Source: Oligosphaeraceae bacterium (lineage in GTDB: Bacteria > Verrucomicrobiota > Lentisphaeria > Oligosphaerales > Oligosphaeraceae). Taken from it: a DNA stretch of 19,653 nucleotides. The notes beneath the pieces are model-generated. The model was not told the DNA's origin. It saw only the letters and a list, made by a program, of their open reading frames with translations, and searched no databases. The stretch spans positions 1 through 19,653 of the forward strand of contig JAAYYJ010000398.1 of the NCBI GenBank assembly GCA_012515455.1, given 5' to 3'. The translations under genes were made by a program, and so were the position numbers. Each line of letters opens with the position of its first letter. The first letter of the stretch is position 1. This document shows, one piece after another, positions 1-7,930 of the stretch.

Positions 1-383
1 CTGCTGCCGGTCGGGCCGTTCAGCGGATAGAGGAAGGGCCGCACCCATTTCCTGCCGGTGTGCAGCGTGGTGAACAATTTGCCGTGGCTCAGGACTTCAA
101 GGGTGTCCTGGTGCTCGCGAAGCTCCAGTATCCGCCGGGGACGGCTGCTCGGCACCAGGCTGTATGTGCGGCTCTGCCGGGCCGGCAGAACCGGCAGGAC
201 AAAGAACAGCTTCGCTGCTGCAGTGCCCGGTGCGAGAATCTGCACCGGCAGGCGGTGGCCGCGGCTGTCCTGCAGGGCATAATGGCGCTGCTGATCCAGG
301 CCCGCAGGGGCGGGACAGCAGAGCGGGCAGTCCTTGCGCGGGTGCGGACCGGCCTCGATGCGGATTTGAGCTGGTGCAGTCAT
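1..383 (-). CDS. DUF6807 (PmoA-like) family protein, C-terminus beyond window edge
   Basis: An open frame runs without a stop from an ATG at 383 to the left edge, giving about 127 residues. It begins MTAPAQIRIEAGPHPRKDCP and ends ...TGRKWVRPFLYPLNGPTGS. The W-x-RPFLYPL-x-GP-x-G segment is the signature I associate with DUF6807, labelled methane oxygenase PmoA in Pfam although these proteins are not methane oxygenases. Members are about 300 residues and often lie in PVC or Bacteroidota sugar-degradation loci; their activity is unproven. An AGGAG ribosome site lies 9 nt before the ATG and supports this start. The early CPLCCP cluster is notable. It follows the thioesterase stop by 32 nt on the same strand and may be the last visible gene of that run. 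The family call rests on one motif plus the general look, so it is moderately sure; the coding call is stronger. Confidence 0.62.
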   Translation of the reverse strand, partial: MTAPAQIRIEAGPHPRKDCPLCCPAPAGLDQQRHYALQDSRGHRLPVQILAPGTAAAKLFFVLPVLPARQSRTYSLVPSSRPRRILELREHQDTLEVLSHGKLFTTLHTGRKWVRPFLYPLNGPTGS

Positions 384-415
384 GGCGGAAGACTCCTGGG
401 CAGAAGCTAGAGGGG

Positions 416-838
416 TTAAGTTGAGGAGCGGACCAGGGCAGAATCCAGCCCGGGCCGAATCGCGGTCAGAAAAAATTCCGGCAGGCGTAACGGCTTGTGC
501 TGCCGGTCGATAGCGGCCAGGGTGATGCAGCCGTCGACCAGCAGTTCAGCATCACGATAGACCTCGCTGCTGATACTCAGGCTGGCCCGGCGGATTTCAC
601 TGACCCGGGAGCGGATTTCCAGCAGGTCGTCGTAGCCGGCGCTGCGGCGGTAGTTGCAGACCGCCCGGGTGACGGCCAAAAACAGCCCCCCTTGCTCCAG
701 CTCGCGATAGGTCAAGCCGGCGGTGCGCAGCATTTCGGTCCGGCTGCGTTCAAAGTATACCAGATAGTTGGCGTGATAGACCACGCCCATCTGGTCAGTG
801 TCTGCATAGGGAACCCGATATGTGAGGCTGTGATACAT
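416..838 (-). CDS. YbgC/4HBT-family acyl-CoA thioesterase
   Basis: A 140-residue hotdog-fold protein. Residues 11-25 read YADTDQMGVVYHANY, the classic 4-hydroxybenzoyl-CoA thioesterase/YbgC motif; Asp15 is the expected catalytic residue, followed by the G-V-V-Y-H-x-N-Y block. The family hydrolyses short-chain or aromatic acyl-CoA esters, usually as cytoplasmic tetramers. In proteobacteria YbgC sits with tol-pal, but here there is no tol gene nearby, so the physiological substrate is open. The same frame extends upstream to an ATG at 940, but that would overlap the UPF0280 gene by 83 nt and add 34 residues unlike the family. The ATG at 838 lies 19 nt after the UPF0280 stop and places the motif at its usual position. 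No strong Shine-Dalgarno is visible, so translation may be coupled to the gene upstream. Confidence 0.88.
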   Translation of the reverse strand: MYHSLTYRVPYADTDQMGVVYHANYLVYFERSRTEMLRTAGLTYRELEQGGLFLAVTRAVCNYRRSAGYDDLLEIRSRVSEIRRASLSISSEVYRDAELLVDGCITLAAIDRQHKPLRLPEFFLTAIRPGLDSALVRSST

Positions 839-857
839 GATGCTGGCGGCAAAAAGC

Positions 858-1634
858 TCAATTGTGCTGCGGCATAACGCCGGCAGGGTTGCTGCTCCGG
901 GAAGGGAAATTGCTGAATTTGTCCCGGGTGACGAGGTCAATGCTGGCCCGGCTGTCCTGGCGGCAGAGCCGGGGCAAATCCCCGCCCAGGCCGATCTTTT
1001 CTTCGCAGATAATTACCGCGCCCTGGACTCCGGGGATGCGTAGCAGTTGCGCCAGGGCCGGGTCGATATCAGCGGCACAGCGCACCAAATTCCCGGCCAG
1101 TGTGGCGGCGGCATCCGCCAGAGAGGCATCCTTGGCCAGCACGCTTGCCAGCTGACAACGCCCGAAACTGAGCGAATGCCCCAGCAGGCTGGACGAGGAG
1201 CAGAGCGACAGCGGCAGCTGTTCGGGCGTGAACTCGAAGGCCAGGCAGTTGAAGGCGCTGCCCGGCCCGGCGTAGATACCTACCCGCAACGGCTGCGGCG
1301 AGGCCAGGTAAAGGTCGCCGCCATTCTCCACAATGGCCTCGGCAGCCCCGCCGGACAGCGCGGCCTCGGCGGCGGCCTGGGCAATCGCACCGGCTACCGC
1401 CGCCAGAGGACCAACCCCGGTCTGCACCGCTGCCGCCGCCATGCGCTCCGCAATCGGTGGAGCGCCAGGCAGCAGCCCGATGGGCGCCAGGGCAGTCCGG
1501 AACTGCGGCTGCAGCAGGATGTACTGCTCCAGCAACTCCCGCTGCCGGACAATTTCGGCGGTCATCAGGTCCAGGCGGGCGGAGCAGAGGCGGAAATTGC
1601 TGTTGCGGTAAGAAAACGACTGGTATTGACGCAT
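858..1634 (-). CDS. UPF0280 family (ApbE-like) protein, probable homocysteine-synthesis component
   Basis: A 258-residue protein of the UPF0280/COG2122 family, distantly related to the ApbE flavin transferase. The diagnostic stretch is at residues 72-110: TGVGPLAAVAGAIAQ followed by VENGGDLYL, matching the GP-x-A-x-VAGA and VENGGD-x-Y motifs. Genetic work in Desulfovibrio links this family, with DUF39 and NIL-ferredoxin proteins, to making homocysteine from aspartate semialdehyde and reduced sulfur; its exact reaction is not known to me. Here it lies 25 nt downstream of the NIL-ferredoxin gene on the same strand, so all three partners are contiguous. The frame continues upstream to an ATG at 1916, but those 94 residues are arginine/alanine-rich read-through of the ferredoxin gene in another frame. 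The ATG at 1634 gives the normal family length and start (MRQYQSFSYRN). Confidence 0.86.
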   Translation of the reverse strand: MRQYQSFSYRNSNFRLCSARLDLMTAEIVRQRELLEQYILLQPQFRTALAPIGLLPGAPPIAERMAAAAVQTGVGPLAAVAGAIAQAAAEAALSGGAAEAIVENGGDLYLASPQPLRVGIYAGPGSAFNCLAFEFTPEQLPLSLCSSSSLLGHSLSFGRCQLASVLAKDASLADAAATLAGNLVRCAADIDPALAQLLRIPGVQGAVIICEEKIGLGGDLPRLCRQDSRASIDLVTRDKFSNFPSRSSNPAGVMPQHN

Positions 1635-1659
1635 GGCGAGCGGCGTTTCCGCCAGTGGA

Positions 1660-2070
1660 TTAGAACACCGAGGTGCAGGCTCCGAAGGGGCAGTTGGTAG
1701 TGCACAGCGAGCAGGCGATGCAGAGCGACTGATCCAGCTCCACCCGCATGGTCTTGCGGTCGGCGATATGCAGAGCGTTGGTGGGGCAGTGACTGACGCA
1801 GTTGCCGCAGTGAGTGCAGCGGCTGTTGTCGCGCAGGATGCCGTTCTCGACCGATTCCACTTGCACCTGCAGACTGCGCAGGAACGCTTTGCCCCGGGCC
1901 AGGTCTGCTTCCTCACCGGTCAGATTGACTACCAGGTAGCCCTCTTTATCCTGCGTGATTTTGGCGACGTAGATATTGACTACCAGGTTGTAGTCCTTGA
2001 TGAGATGGTAGACAATCGGCTTGCCAGTCTCAGTCTTAGGAAAACGCAGGAGAATCTTCTCTGATTTCAT
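1660..2070 (-). CDS. NIL-domain 2[4Fe-4S] ferredoxin, homocysteine biosynthesis
   Basis: A 136-residue two-part protein. Residues 1 to about 75 form a NIL domain, the small ligand-binding fold also found at the C-terminus of methionine ABC transporter ATPases. Residues 85-95 (CTHCGNCVSHC) and 117-127 (CIACSLCTTNC) are two complete C-x2-C-x2-C-x3-C sets, each followed by proline, for two [4Fe-4S] clusters. This is the architecture of MA1822 of Methanosarcina acetivorans, which together with the DUF39 protein MA1821 is needed for homocysteine synthesis from aspartate semialdehyde. It probably supplies the electrons or helps handle sulfur in that step; this role is inferred from the family. Its ATG overlaps the DUF39 stop codon (ATGA, 2067-2070), so the two are probably translationally coupled and made in similar amounts. 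All eight cysteines are present. Confidence 0.93.
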   Translation of the reverse strand: MKSEKILLRFPKTETGKPIVYHLIKDYNLVVNIYVAKITQDKEGYLVVNLTGEEADLARGKAFLRSLQVQVESVENGILRDNSRCTHCGNCVSHCPTNALHIADRKTMRVELDQSLCIACSLCTTNCPFGACTSVF

Positions 2071-3257
2071 ATCGTCTTCTCCCTGATCGGAAAGGGCTTG
2101 GAAGATTGCTCCCGGGGCAGCAGCTGCAGGGGCTCAGAGAGCAGGAATTTGCCTTCGCTGATCTCGGCTTTGAGCAGCTCGGCAATCTCCAGAGCCAGGG
2201 AGTAGGACGACAGCGAACTGGTCGCAATCTTGCGACCGTCCAGCTCAATCTGACCTGATTTGAGCTGCTCGTAATTGACGTACCCGAGCACTCGGCCGGT
2301 CTTCATCGGGTAATCCAGGCTGTAATCGGTGATCGGCGCGAGAATCTCACTGTCCCGCACGCAGACCTGCCGGAGAATGCGCTGATTGAGTATCGGTATG
2401 GGAATGCCGACCCCGAGGGCCAGGGAGACGCCATAGCCGCGAAAACTGCAGGCGCGCACATATTTGCGTTGCATCTGCTTCATGTCTGCGGTCAGGCCCA
2501 GTGTCCCGGCACCCTCCATGGGCACGCCGTTGTGGTTGCGCTGGCAGGTGGGGAAATGCTGGGTGCCCTCCGCATGCACGTGGCCGCGGGCGCCCGCCAG
2601 CCAGACTGCCGTGCCGATGCCGATGGTCTCGTACCAGGGGTCGTTCAGCAAGGGCGAGAGCTGTCCGGCTGAACTGTAGCTGGCATTCTGCATATTGGGC
2701 TCCAGCTGCCCCAAATAGGTATACAATCGCTTCTCGGAACAGTTGACTGCCACGTTGTAGTTCTGGTAGCAGTTGCGGGGATTGACCATAATGGCCTGGT
2801 TCAAGTCATGGATGCAGACTTCTGTGCGCAGCTCCCGCCGGGGATAATCCTGGGTGCCGTAGGAAGTGGCAATGACCTCTACCATCTCTCCGGCCACCAG
2901 CTTCTCAATCACGTGTGCGCCGCCGAAGGAGAATTCGCCGGGGAAGGTCAGGTTGGCCGGGGCATTCACCCTGAGCTGGGTCGCGCCCAGAAAGACATCC
3001 ACCGCCGCCAGTCCGCCGTAGGCCTCCACGCCGTCGATGGTGCACTCGGAGATGCGGATTTTGGGTACGCACTGGCCGAAATTCAAAAAGCAGCCCGAGG
3101 AGCACATCGGCCCGAAGGTGGCCGTGGTGACCACATCGACCTCCGCCAGGGCCTTCTCTTCGCCCTTGCGCTCCACATAATCGATGATCTCCTCCGCAGT
3201 CAGCACCACGGCTTTGCCGGAGGCAATCCTGTCGTTGATTTGTTTGTATGTCCTCAT
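2067..3257 (-). CDS. DUF39 / COG1900 homocysteine biosynthesis protein
   Basis: A 396-residue protein of the DUF39 family (MA1821 type; annotated L-aspartate semialdehyde sulfurtransferase in some databases). The family makes homocysteine from aspartate semialdehyde in anaerobes lacking the usual O-acyl-homoserine sulfhydrylation route. Visible features: a cysteine-rich N-terminal block MCSSGCFLNFGQC with C52, C56 and C63, then C72 and C148, which are candidates for the persulfide-carrying or catalytic cysteines; a glycine-rich region GIGTAVWLAGARGHV near 213-227; and a C-terminal third with ITDYSLDYPMKTGRVLGYVNY, which I take as a CBS-like or family-specific tail. An AAGGA ribosome site 8 nt before the ATG supports the start. 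It leads the cassette and overlaps the ferredoxin gene by 4 nt. The 51-nt gap to ptsP shows no clear terminator, so joint transcription with ptsP is possible. Confidence 0.92.
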   Translation of the reverse strand: MRTYKQINDRIASGKAVVLTAEEIIDYVERKGEEKALAEVDVVTTATFGPMCSSGCFLNFGQCVPKIRISECTIDGVEAYGGLAAVDVFLGATQLRVNAPANLTFPGEFSFGGAHVIEKLVAGEMVEVIATSYGTQDYPRRELRTEVCIHDLNQAIMVNPRNCYQNYNVAVNCSEKRLYTYLGQLEPNMQNASYSSAGQLSPLLNDPWYETIGIGTAVWLAGARGHVHAEGTQHFPTCQRNHNGVPMEGAGTLGLTADMKQMQRKYVRACSFRGYGVSLALGVGIPIPILNQRILRQVCVRDSEILAPITDYSLDYPMKTGRVLGYVNYEQLKSGQIELDGRKIATSSLSSYSLALEIAELLKAEISEGKFLLSEPLQLLPREQSSKPFPIREKTI

Positions 3258-3308
3258 TCTTGCATCCTTGTCTGAGACCGGAAAACAGTGGGGTGACAGC
3301 CGGGCTGG

Positions 3309-5663
3309 CTAAGTGGCTGGATACTGGCTCATCACCTTCTGGTGCATCATCTCATCCAGCAGACGCTGGACGTCAGTGTCGGAATCGCAATTGCTGGCCT
3401 TCTCCCATAAGGACTCGCATTCATCAATGTTCAATTTGCCGATGTAATCGCGTACTGCCGGAATGGAATTGGCATTCATGCTCAGCTCACGCAACCCGGC
3501 TCCAAGCAGCAAAGGCAGCGCCCGGACCATCCCGGCCAGTTCACCGCAGAGAGACAGGCGCTTCCCGGGGAAGCGGGAGACCTCACGGCATAACTGGCGC
3601 AGTATCCGCAGGACAATGGGGTGGCATTGCCGGAACCAGCGGTTTACCCGGGCATTGCCACGATCAACCGCAAACAGATACTGCACCAGATCGTTGGTGC
3701 CAATGCTCAGAAAATCCACCTCCGGCAGCAGTTTGTCCAGGCCGAAAACCGCCGAAGGGACCTCCAGCATAATACCCACGGGGCAGTGGTCAGCAAAGGG
3801 CAGACCGTCTTTCAGCAGGCTGTGCTTGGCCTCCAGCAACGCCTGCTGGGCCAGCAGCAGGTCCTGCTTGTCAGCGACCATGGGGAAGAGCAGATTCACC
3901 GGTCCTAGGGCGGTAGTGCGTAAAATGGCCCGCAGGTGGGTATGCATAAATGCGGGATTGGAGAGCAGGAAGCGCAACCCGCGCCAGCCCAGGCTGGGGT
4001 TGGCCTCCTGGCCCCAGTCGACGTAAGGCAGTGGCTTGTCACCGCCAATGTCCAGGGCCCGGACCGTGACCGGGCTGCCTTTGGCACCCTCGACCAGACG
4101 GGAAATGATGCGGAACTGCTCATCCTCATCCGGCATGTTGTTGCGGATCATGAACATGAATTCAGTACGGTACAGACCGATGTCCCGGATGCCCACGCTG
4201 TGCAGAGTCGGCAGCTCGCTGAACAAAGTGATGTTGCCGCTTAAATGCACTACCGCGCCGTCCTGAGTGCGGGGAGAGTCATCCACCGGGCAGTCTTCGA
4301 CCGACAGAGCCGAATCGCGAAGTTTCCGCGAATGGATCAGCGGCTGCGCGTATTGTTTGATCAGCTCGTTTGTGGGATGCAGATAGCACAGCCCGGCCTG
4401 GCAGTCCAGCAGGATTTTGTCACCGGCTTTGACGATGTCGGGCAGTTCCTTGATGCCGATCAGCATCGGAATGCGCAGGGCCTTGGCCAGAATCGCGGCG
4501 TGCGAGGTCTGCCCGCCGCTTTCGCAGATGATGCCGTTGACATTCTTCAAGGGCGAGGCAATCAGCTGGGTGGGAAGAAGCTCCCGCGCTACCAGGATGA
4601 TCTTGCGTTCCGGACGGGACGGTTTGTCTTCCGCCGGGCGGTCCTCAGACTGCTGACCATTGCGGATGTTGGCCGCAGCGTTCTTCAGGCGCAGCAGCAC
4701 ATCCTTGATGTCGAACAGGCGCTCCCGCAGATACTCGTCCTCAATTTTTTCATAGGTGTCGCTGAAGTCCTTGAAGGTCAGGCTCAGGGAACTGTCCAGG
4801 GAATAGCCTTCCTGCAGGTATTTGTTGATCATCTCATGCAGGGTGACATCTTCCAGCAGCTGCTGGTAGATGGCGAAAATGGACGCGTCGGCCTCAGTCA
4901 GGATGTTCTCAATCTCAGCCGTGATTTTCTTCAGCGAGGTTTTTACCTCCTGGATGGCCTCGCGCAACAGCTCCCGCTCGTGGGGGGGATTGCTGCTTTT
5001 CTGCAAGTCCAGAATCTCCAGCGATTCCAGCGGGGCCAAGACCATTGCGCTGCCGCGGCTGACGCCGGGAACTACCGGCTTGCCCCGGAACATGAGCACA
5101 GCACTGCCGGAGGCCTCGCCGGCGCCAGAGTGGGGCTGACCGTTGGCGGCCCCGGCCTGGACTGCGTTAATCTGCCGGGTCAGCAGGATGTTCTGGCAGA
5201 AGGTCGCCAGCGGTGTGGCGAGGCTTTCACAGATAATGACCGTCTTGCCGGGGAAAACCTGCTTGCTGGCCCGGCCGATGCTCAGGGTGCCGATGGCTTT
5301 GCCGCAGGCCAGCAGGGGCACCACCAGCAGGCTGTTGACCCTGGTTAGCAGAGAAGTCGGGATGGAACTGTGGGTGGAGTAGGGCGGGCTGAAGGGGATA
5401 TTGATGGTCTTCTGGCGCTGAAAAGCCGCCTCAGTGATGGTTTTCTGGGTCGTGAAAGACTGCCGTTCCGAGACAAACAACCCGTAGTCGGCGACCAGGC
5501 GCAGAGGAGTGTAAGCATTCTCCTGCAGGCAAATCAGCACGATCTTCGCATGCAGGGCCTCGCCGATGAGCTTGACAATCTGCATGAGGGTCTTGTTCAG
5601 ATCGGATGCGTGTGCGATGCGTTCGCAGACTTCACTGACTAAGAGCAGTTTTTCTTCGCGCAT
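3309..5663 (-). CDS. ptsP: GAF-domain phosphoenolpyruvate-protein phosphotransferase (PtsP, enzyme I-Ntr type)
   Basis: A 784-residue enzyme that passes phosphate from phosphoenolpyruvate to an HPr/NPr-type carrier. Order of domains: GAF sensor (about residues 1-155), a linker, PEP-utiliser N-terminal helical domain (about 195-330), swivelling phosphohistidine domain with GGQTSHAAI and active His388, then the PEP-binding barrel with GLYRTEFMFM (Arg499), IGTNDLVQY and CGELAG (Cys706). All key residues are intact. An N-terminal GAF domain marks the PtsP type, which serves regulatory nitrogen PTS rather than sugar uptake; Escherichia coli PtsP has the same layout. The frame opens at an ATG at 5702, but the ATG at 5663 is preceded by GGGAGG with 8 nt spacing and gives MREEKLLLVSEVCERIA, so I choose it. 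No HPr, EIIA or other PTS gene is in the window. It is the first protein gene downstream of rnpB on this strand. Confidence 0.93.
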   Translation of the reverse strand: MREEKLLLVSEVCERIAHASDLNKTLMQIVKLIGEALHAKIVLICLQENAYTPLRLVADYGLFVSERQSFTTQKTITEAAFQRQKTINIPFSPPYSTHSSIPTSLLTRVNSLLVVPLLACGKAIGTLSIGRASKQVFPGKTVIICESLATPLATFCQNILLTRQINAVQAGAANGQPHSGAGEASGSAVLMFRGKPVVPGVSRGSAMVLAPLESLEILDLQKSSNPPHERELLREAIQEVKTSLKKITAEIENILTEADASIFAIYQQLLEDVTLHEMINKYLQEGYSLDSSLSLTFKDFSDTYEKIEDEYLRERLFDIKDVLLRLKNAAANIRNGQQSEDRPAEDKPSRPERKIILVARELLPTQLIASPLKNVNGIICESGGQTSHAAILAKALRIPMLIGIKELPDIVKAGDKILLDCQAGLCYLHPTNELIKQYAQPLIHSRKLRDSALSVEDCPVDDSPRTQDGAVVHLSGNITLFSELPTLHSVGIRDIGLYRTEFMFMIRNNMPDEDEQFRIISRLVEGAKGSPVTVRALDIGGDKPLPYVDWGQEANPSLGWRGLRFLLSNPAFMHTHLRAILRTTALGPVNLLFPMVADKQDLLLAQQALLEAKHSLLKDGLPFADHCPVGIMLEVPSAVFGLDKLLPEVDFLSIGTNDLVQYLFAVDRGNARVNRWFRQCHPIVLRILRQLCREVSRFPGKRLSLCGELAGMVRALPLLLGAGLRELSMNANSIPAVRDYIGKLNIDECESLWEKASNCDSDTDVQRLLDEMMHQKVMSQYPAT

Positions 5664-5804
5664 TTCGCGGGCCTCCCGAAAACGCTGGCGGCAGGAAAGC
5701 ATCCTGACGGCTCTGATTCACCCGCCATCCCTCTTTCTCTCCAGATGCCGTCGCCAGTAAATTTTCTTCCAGCCGGGGTATAGACACTGACCAGAAGATA
5801 AAAA

Positions 5805-6162
5805 GCAGCTTCGACTGTAAGCCGGATTCTGTACCCCCGCAGTGACGCGGTGGTGACGACCATTCATCTATGCGACCGATACCCGGAACTGCGGCTGATT
5901 AGGCCATGGTGCGAGCAGCACCGTCGTTCCCTATTTGGTCTTGCACCGGAAGGGGCTTGCACTGCCGTCGGAGTTGCCTCCGGACGCGGTGGGCTCTTAC
6001 CCCACCCTTTCACCCTTACCCCGAAGGGCGGTTTGTTTTCTGTTGCGCTTTCCTGGCCGCGGCGTCTGGGCCGCGACATCCGGTCTTTCAACCGGACTTC
6101 CTGCTCTGTGGTGTCCGGACTTTCCTCCCCGCTGACGCAGAGCGGCCGTCCGTCGAAGCTGC
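5805..6162 (-). ncRNA. rnpB: RNase P RNA, bacterial A-type
   Basis: The RNA subunit of ribonuclease P, which removes tRNA 5' leaders. On the minus strand the 5' end GCAGCTTCGAC (6162-6152) is exactly complementary to the 3' end GTCGAAGCTGC (5815-5805), forming an 11-bp P1 helix. Conserved blocks are all present in order: GAGGAAAGTCCGG (6127-6115, P4 5' strand), the GGTAAGGGTGAAAGGGTG region near 6000-6020, GACCAAATAGGG near 5930-5945, AGATGAATG (5869-5861), and ACAGAATCCGGCTTAC near 5832-5817 (P4 3' strand). The length of about 358 nt is normal. A run of five T follows P1 directly (5804-5800 read on the minus strand), which could end the transcript. An AT-rich stretch at 6173-6185 (TATTAT on the minus strand) is a candidate -10 region, but I see no convincing -35. 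Ends are set by the P1 helix and may be off by a few bases. Confidence 0.95.
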
Positions 6163-6305
6163 AAAATCAAGCAATAATATAATATCACGGTCCAGCAAAT
6201 GCTATTGCCGAGTGCAATTATCTGCCGATTCGTTTGCCTCAAGAGCCGTATTCCGCGGCGATTGGAAGCTGTGCTGGCGGCACGGAACCGTGGTGGTCAG
6301 GGCAA

Positions 6306-7754
6306 TCACCAGGGCGGATTGGCTCCAAACAGGCGGTCCGCCTCCACCAGCGCCAGTGCCAGCTGACCGCTCAGGCGGAAATTGTGGGGCCGGCGGATGT
6401 AGTAATCGTGGTTCAGGGCAAAACCGGTGCCGGAACAGTTCTCGGCAAAACCGCCGCGGTAGCACATCCGCAGCAGTGCCTGTCCGGCCCGCCGCAGCAT
6501 GCTGCGGTATTTAGGCACTGGCAGCCAGCCCTGGTTCAGGAGGCGGGAATATACGGCCAGGAAGCACATGGTGCAGGAGGTCTCGGGAGCGGATGCCTTC
6601 TGGTCGAGGATGTTGTGCCAGAGGCCGTCCGGACGCTGGCAGGCCAGCAGCCCCTCGCCCAGATAATCGGCCCAGGCCAGCACTTCTTCGCGGCAGGCGG
6701 CGGGCATCTCCGGGAAGAATCGCAGCATCAGGTCCAGGCCCCAGAGGATGTGGGCCGCGCCGCGTCCCCATTTGCTGCCCCGGCTCTGCCCCTGGAGGGT
6801 GAAATGCCAGGGCAGGTGGTCCTGCGGGTCGCAGTGATGCTCCCGCAGATAGCGGACCAGGCGCATCGCCTCGTGGAGGTATTTCTCGTCGCCGGAGTAC
6901 GCTGCCGCGGCTGCCAGCACGCCGCCATGGAACTGCAGCAGCTCGGTATACACGCCTGGTCCGCGGACCAGATGGCTGCCCCGCGCTCCGGAGGGCGAAC
7001 ACTGTCGGCCCAGTGGATCGGCCTGGAAACCGGCGCCGCCCAGCAGTCCCCCGGCGGTGCGGGGCCGCGCGGCGATGGTGCGGTCCAGGAGTCTCAGCAT
7101 GGCATCGGCGAAGCGCCGTTCGCCGCTGAGCTGGTAATGCCGGTAGGCGTAGCTCCAGCCGCCGAGGACGTCATGATTGGGTGGAATCACCTGTTCGTTC
7201 TGGCGGGAAAACAGCGCGGTCAGAATGTCCAGATATTCCTGGGAGCCATTGCCGAAACGCGATTCGGCAATGCATTCCAGTCCGCGCAGGTTGTGCAGCG
7301 TGAATTCGTTGAAGGGCGGATTGCCCTGCAGGTTGTCCCGGCAGTATTCTGCCACAAAGTCCAGGGTGACGGACAGGTCCTGGGCGGGCATGTCCGCGCC
7401 GTCGCTGTGCACCCCGCTGTAGGCCAGAGCCCCGTTGACCGAGATTTCCGCCAGGTTGTTGATGACCGTGCGGTTGTTCGGATCATTGCCGATCAGATCA
7501 TAGAAGCAGACGTGCTTCTCCAGGGCAAAACGCTCCACTGCCGCGAGCTGCTCAGCGGTCAGGCGGTCCAGGCTGCCGTTGTCCAGCAGCAGCAGCCGGG
7601 CCTCCAGCAAGGCGGGGCTGAATTCGGTGGGGATGCGGTTCTCCCGATAACCCGTGAAGTTGACCTGGTTGGCCAGCAGACGGTCCACCACTGCATGCAG
7701 AATCAGTGAGTCCTGGGGCAGAGCGGTAAGAATTGCAACTTGAGGGGTGCTCAT
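6306..7754 (-). CDS. GH105/GH88-like (alpha/alpha)6-barrel hydrolase with extra N-terminal domain
   Basis: A 482-residue protein. From about residue 130 to the end it looks like the GH88/GH105 fold of unsaturated glucuronyl/rhamnogalacturonyl hydrolases: a tandem of helical hairpins, a DHLPWH segment, KWGRGAAHILWGL (Trp329, matching the WGRG-x-x-W active-site motif) and DGLWHNILD followed by PETSCTM, matching the GLW-x-x-x-LD...ETS motif. Such enzymes cleave unsaturated uronic-acid-capped oligosaccharides left by polysaccharide lyases. Residues 1 to about 115 (MSTPQVAILTALPQDSLILH...) look like a separate alpha/beta domain not usual for the family. No signal peptide is seen, so it is probably cytoplasmic. 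It starts 28 nt after the terminator of the tRNA-Arg gene, so any promoter must overlap that hairpin or the tRNA. The Shine-Dalgarno is weak. The fold call is fairly sure; the substrate is not known. Confidence 0.68.
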   Translation of the reverse strand: MSTPQVAILTALPQDSLILHAVVDRLLANQVNFTGYRENRIPTEFSPALLEARLLLLDNGSLDRLTAEQLAAVERFALEKHVCFYDLIGNDPNNRTVINNLAEISVNGALAYSGVHSDGADMPAQDLSVTLDFVAEYCRDNLQGNPPFNEFTLHNLRGLECIAESRFGNGSQEYLDILTALFSRQNEQVIPPNHDVLGGWSYAYRHYQLSGERRFADAMLRLLDRTIAARPRTAGGLLGGAGFQADPLGRQCSPSGARGSHLVRGPGVYTELLQFHGGVLAAAAAYSGDEKYLHEAMRLVRYLREHHCDPQDHLPWHFTLQGQSRGSKWGRGAAHILWGLDLMLRFFPEMPAACREEVLAWADYLGEGLLACQRPDGLWHNILDQKASAPETSCTMCFLAVYSRLLNQGWLPVPKYRSMLRRAGQALLRMCYRGGFAENCSGTGFALNHDYYIRRPHNFRLSGQLALALVEADRLFGANPPW

Positions 7755-7782
7755 GACAAGGCCTGGCTTAGGCTGGCTAAAT

Positions 7783-7810
7783 AAAAAAGCCGCTGAAGCA
7801 ATTCAGCGGC
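7783..7810 (-). terminator. Rho-independent terminator of tRNA-Arg
   Basis: On the minus strand, GCCGCTGAA and TTCAGCGGC form a perfect 9-bp stem around a four-base loop (7810-7789), followed at once by six T (7788-7783). It lies 10 nt beyond the CCA end of the tRNA, in the right place to end a single-tRNA transcript. Confidence 0.93.
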
Positions 7811-7819
7811 CCATAAACC

Positions 7820-7896
<77 letters not shown>

Positions 7897-7930
7897 GGTT
7901 GTGAGGCATACAATAATGCCCATTCGCAAA

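Noticed and set aside
1635..1916. N-terminal extension of the UPF0280 gene to an ATG at 1916
   Set aside because: The extra 94 residues are read-through of the ferredoxin gene in another frame; the ATG at 1634 fits family length and start.
4245..5348. 367-codon plus-strand open frame
   Set aside because: Antisense to ptsP, whose full set of active-site motifs is on the minus strand.
6234..7709. 491-codon plus-strand open frame, slightly longer than the gene opposite
   Set aside because: Antisense to the GH105-like gene. The minus-strand product has clear barrel motifs (WGRG, GLW...LD...ETS); the plus-strand product is glutamine/glycine-rich with no motif. High GC makes such shadows common.
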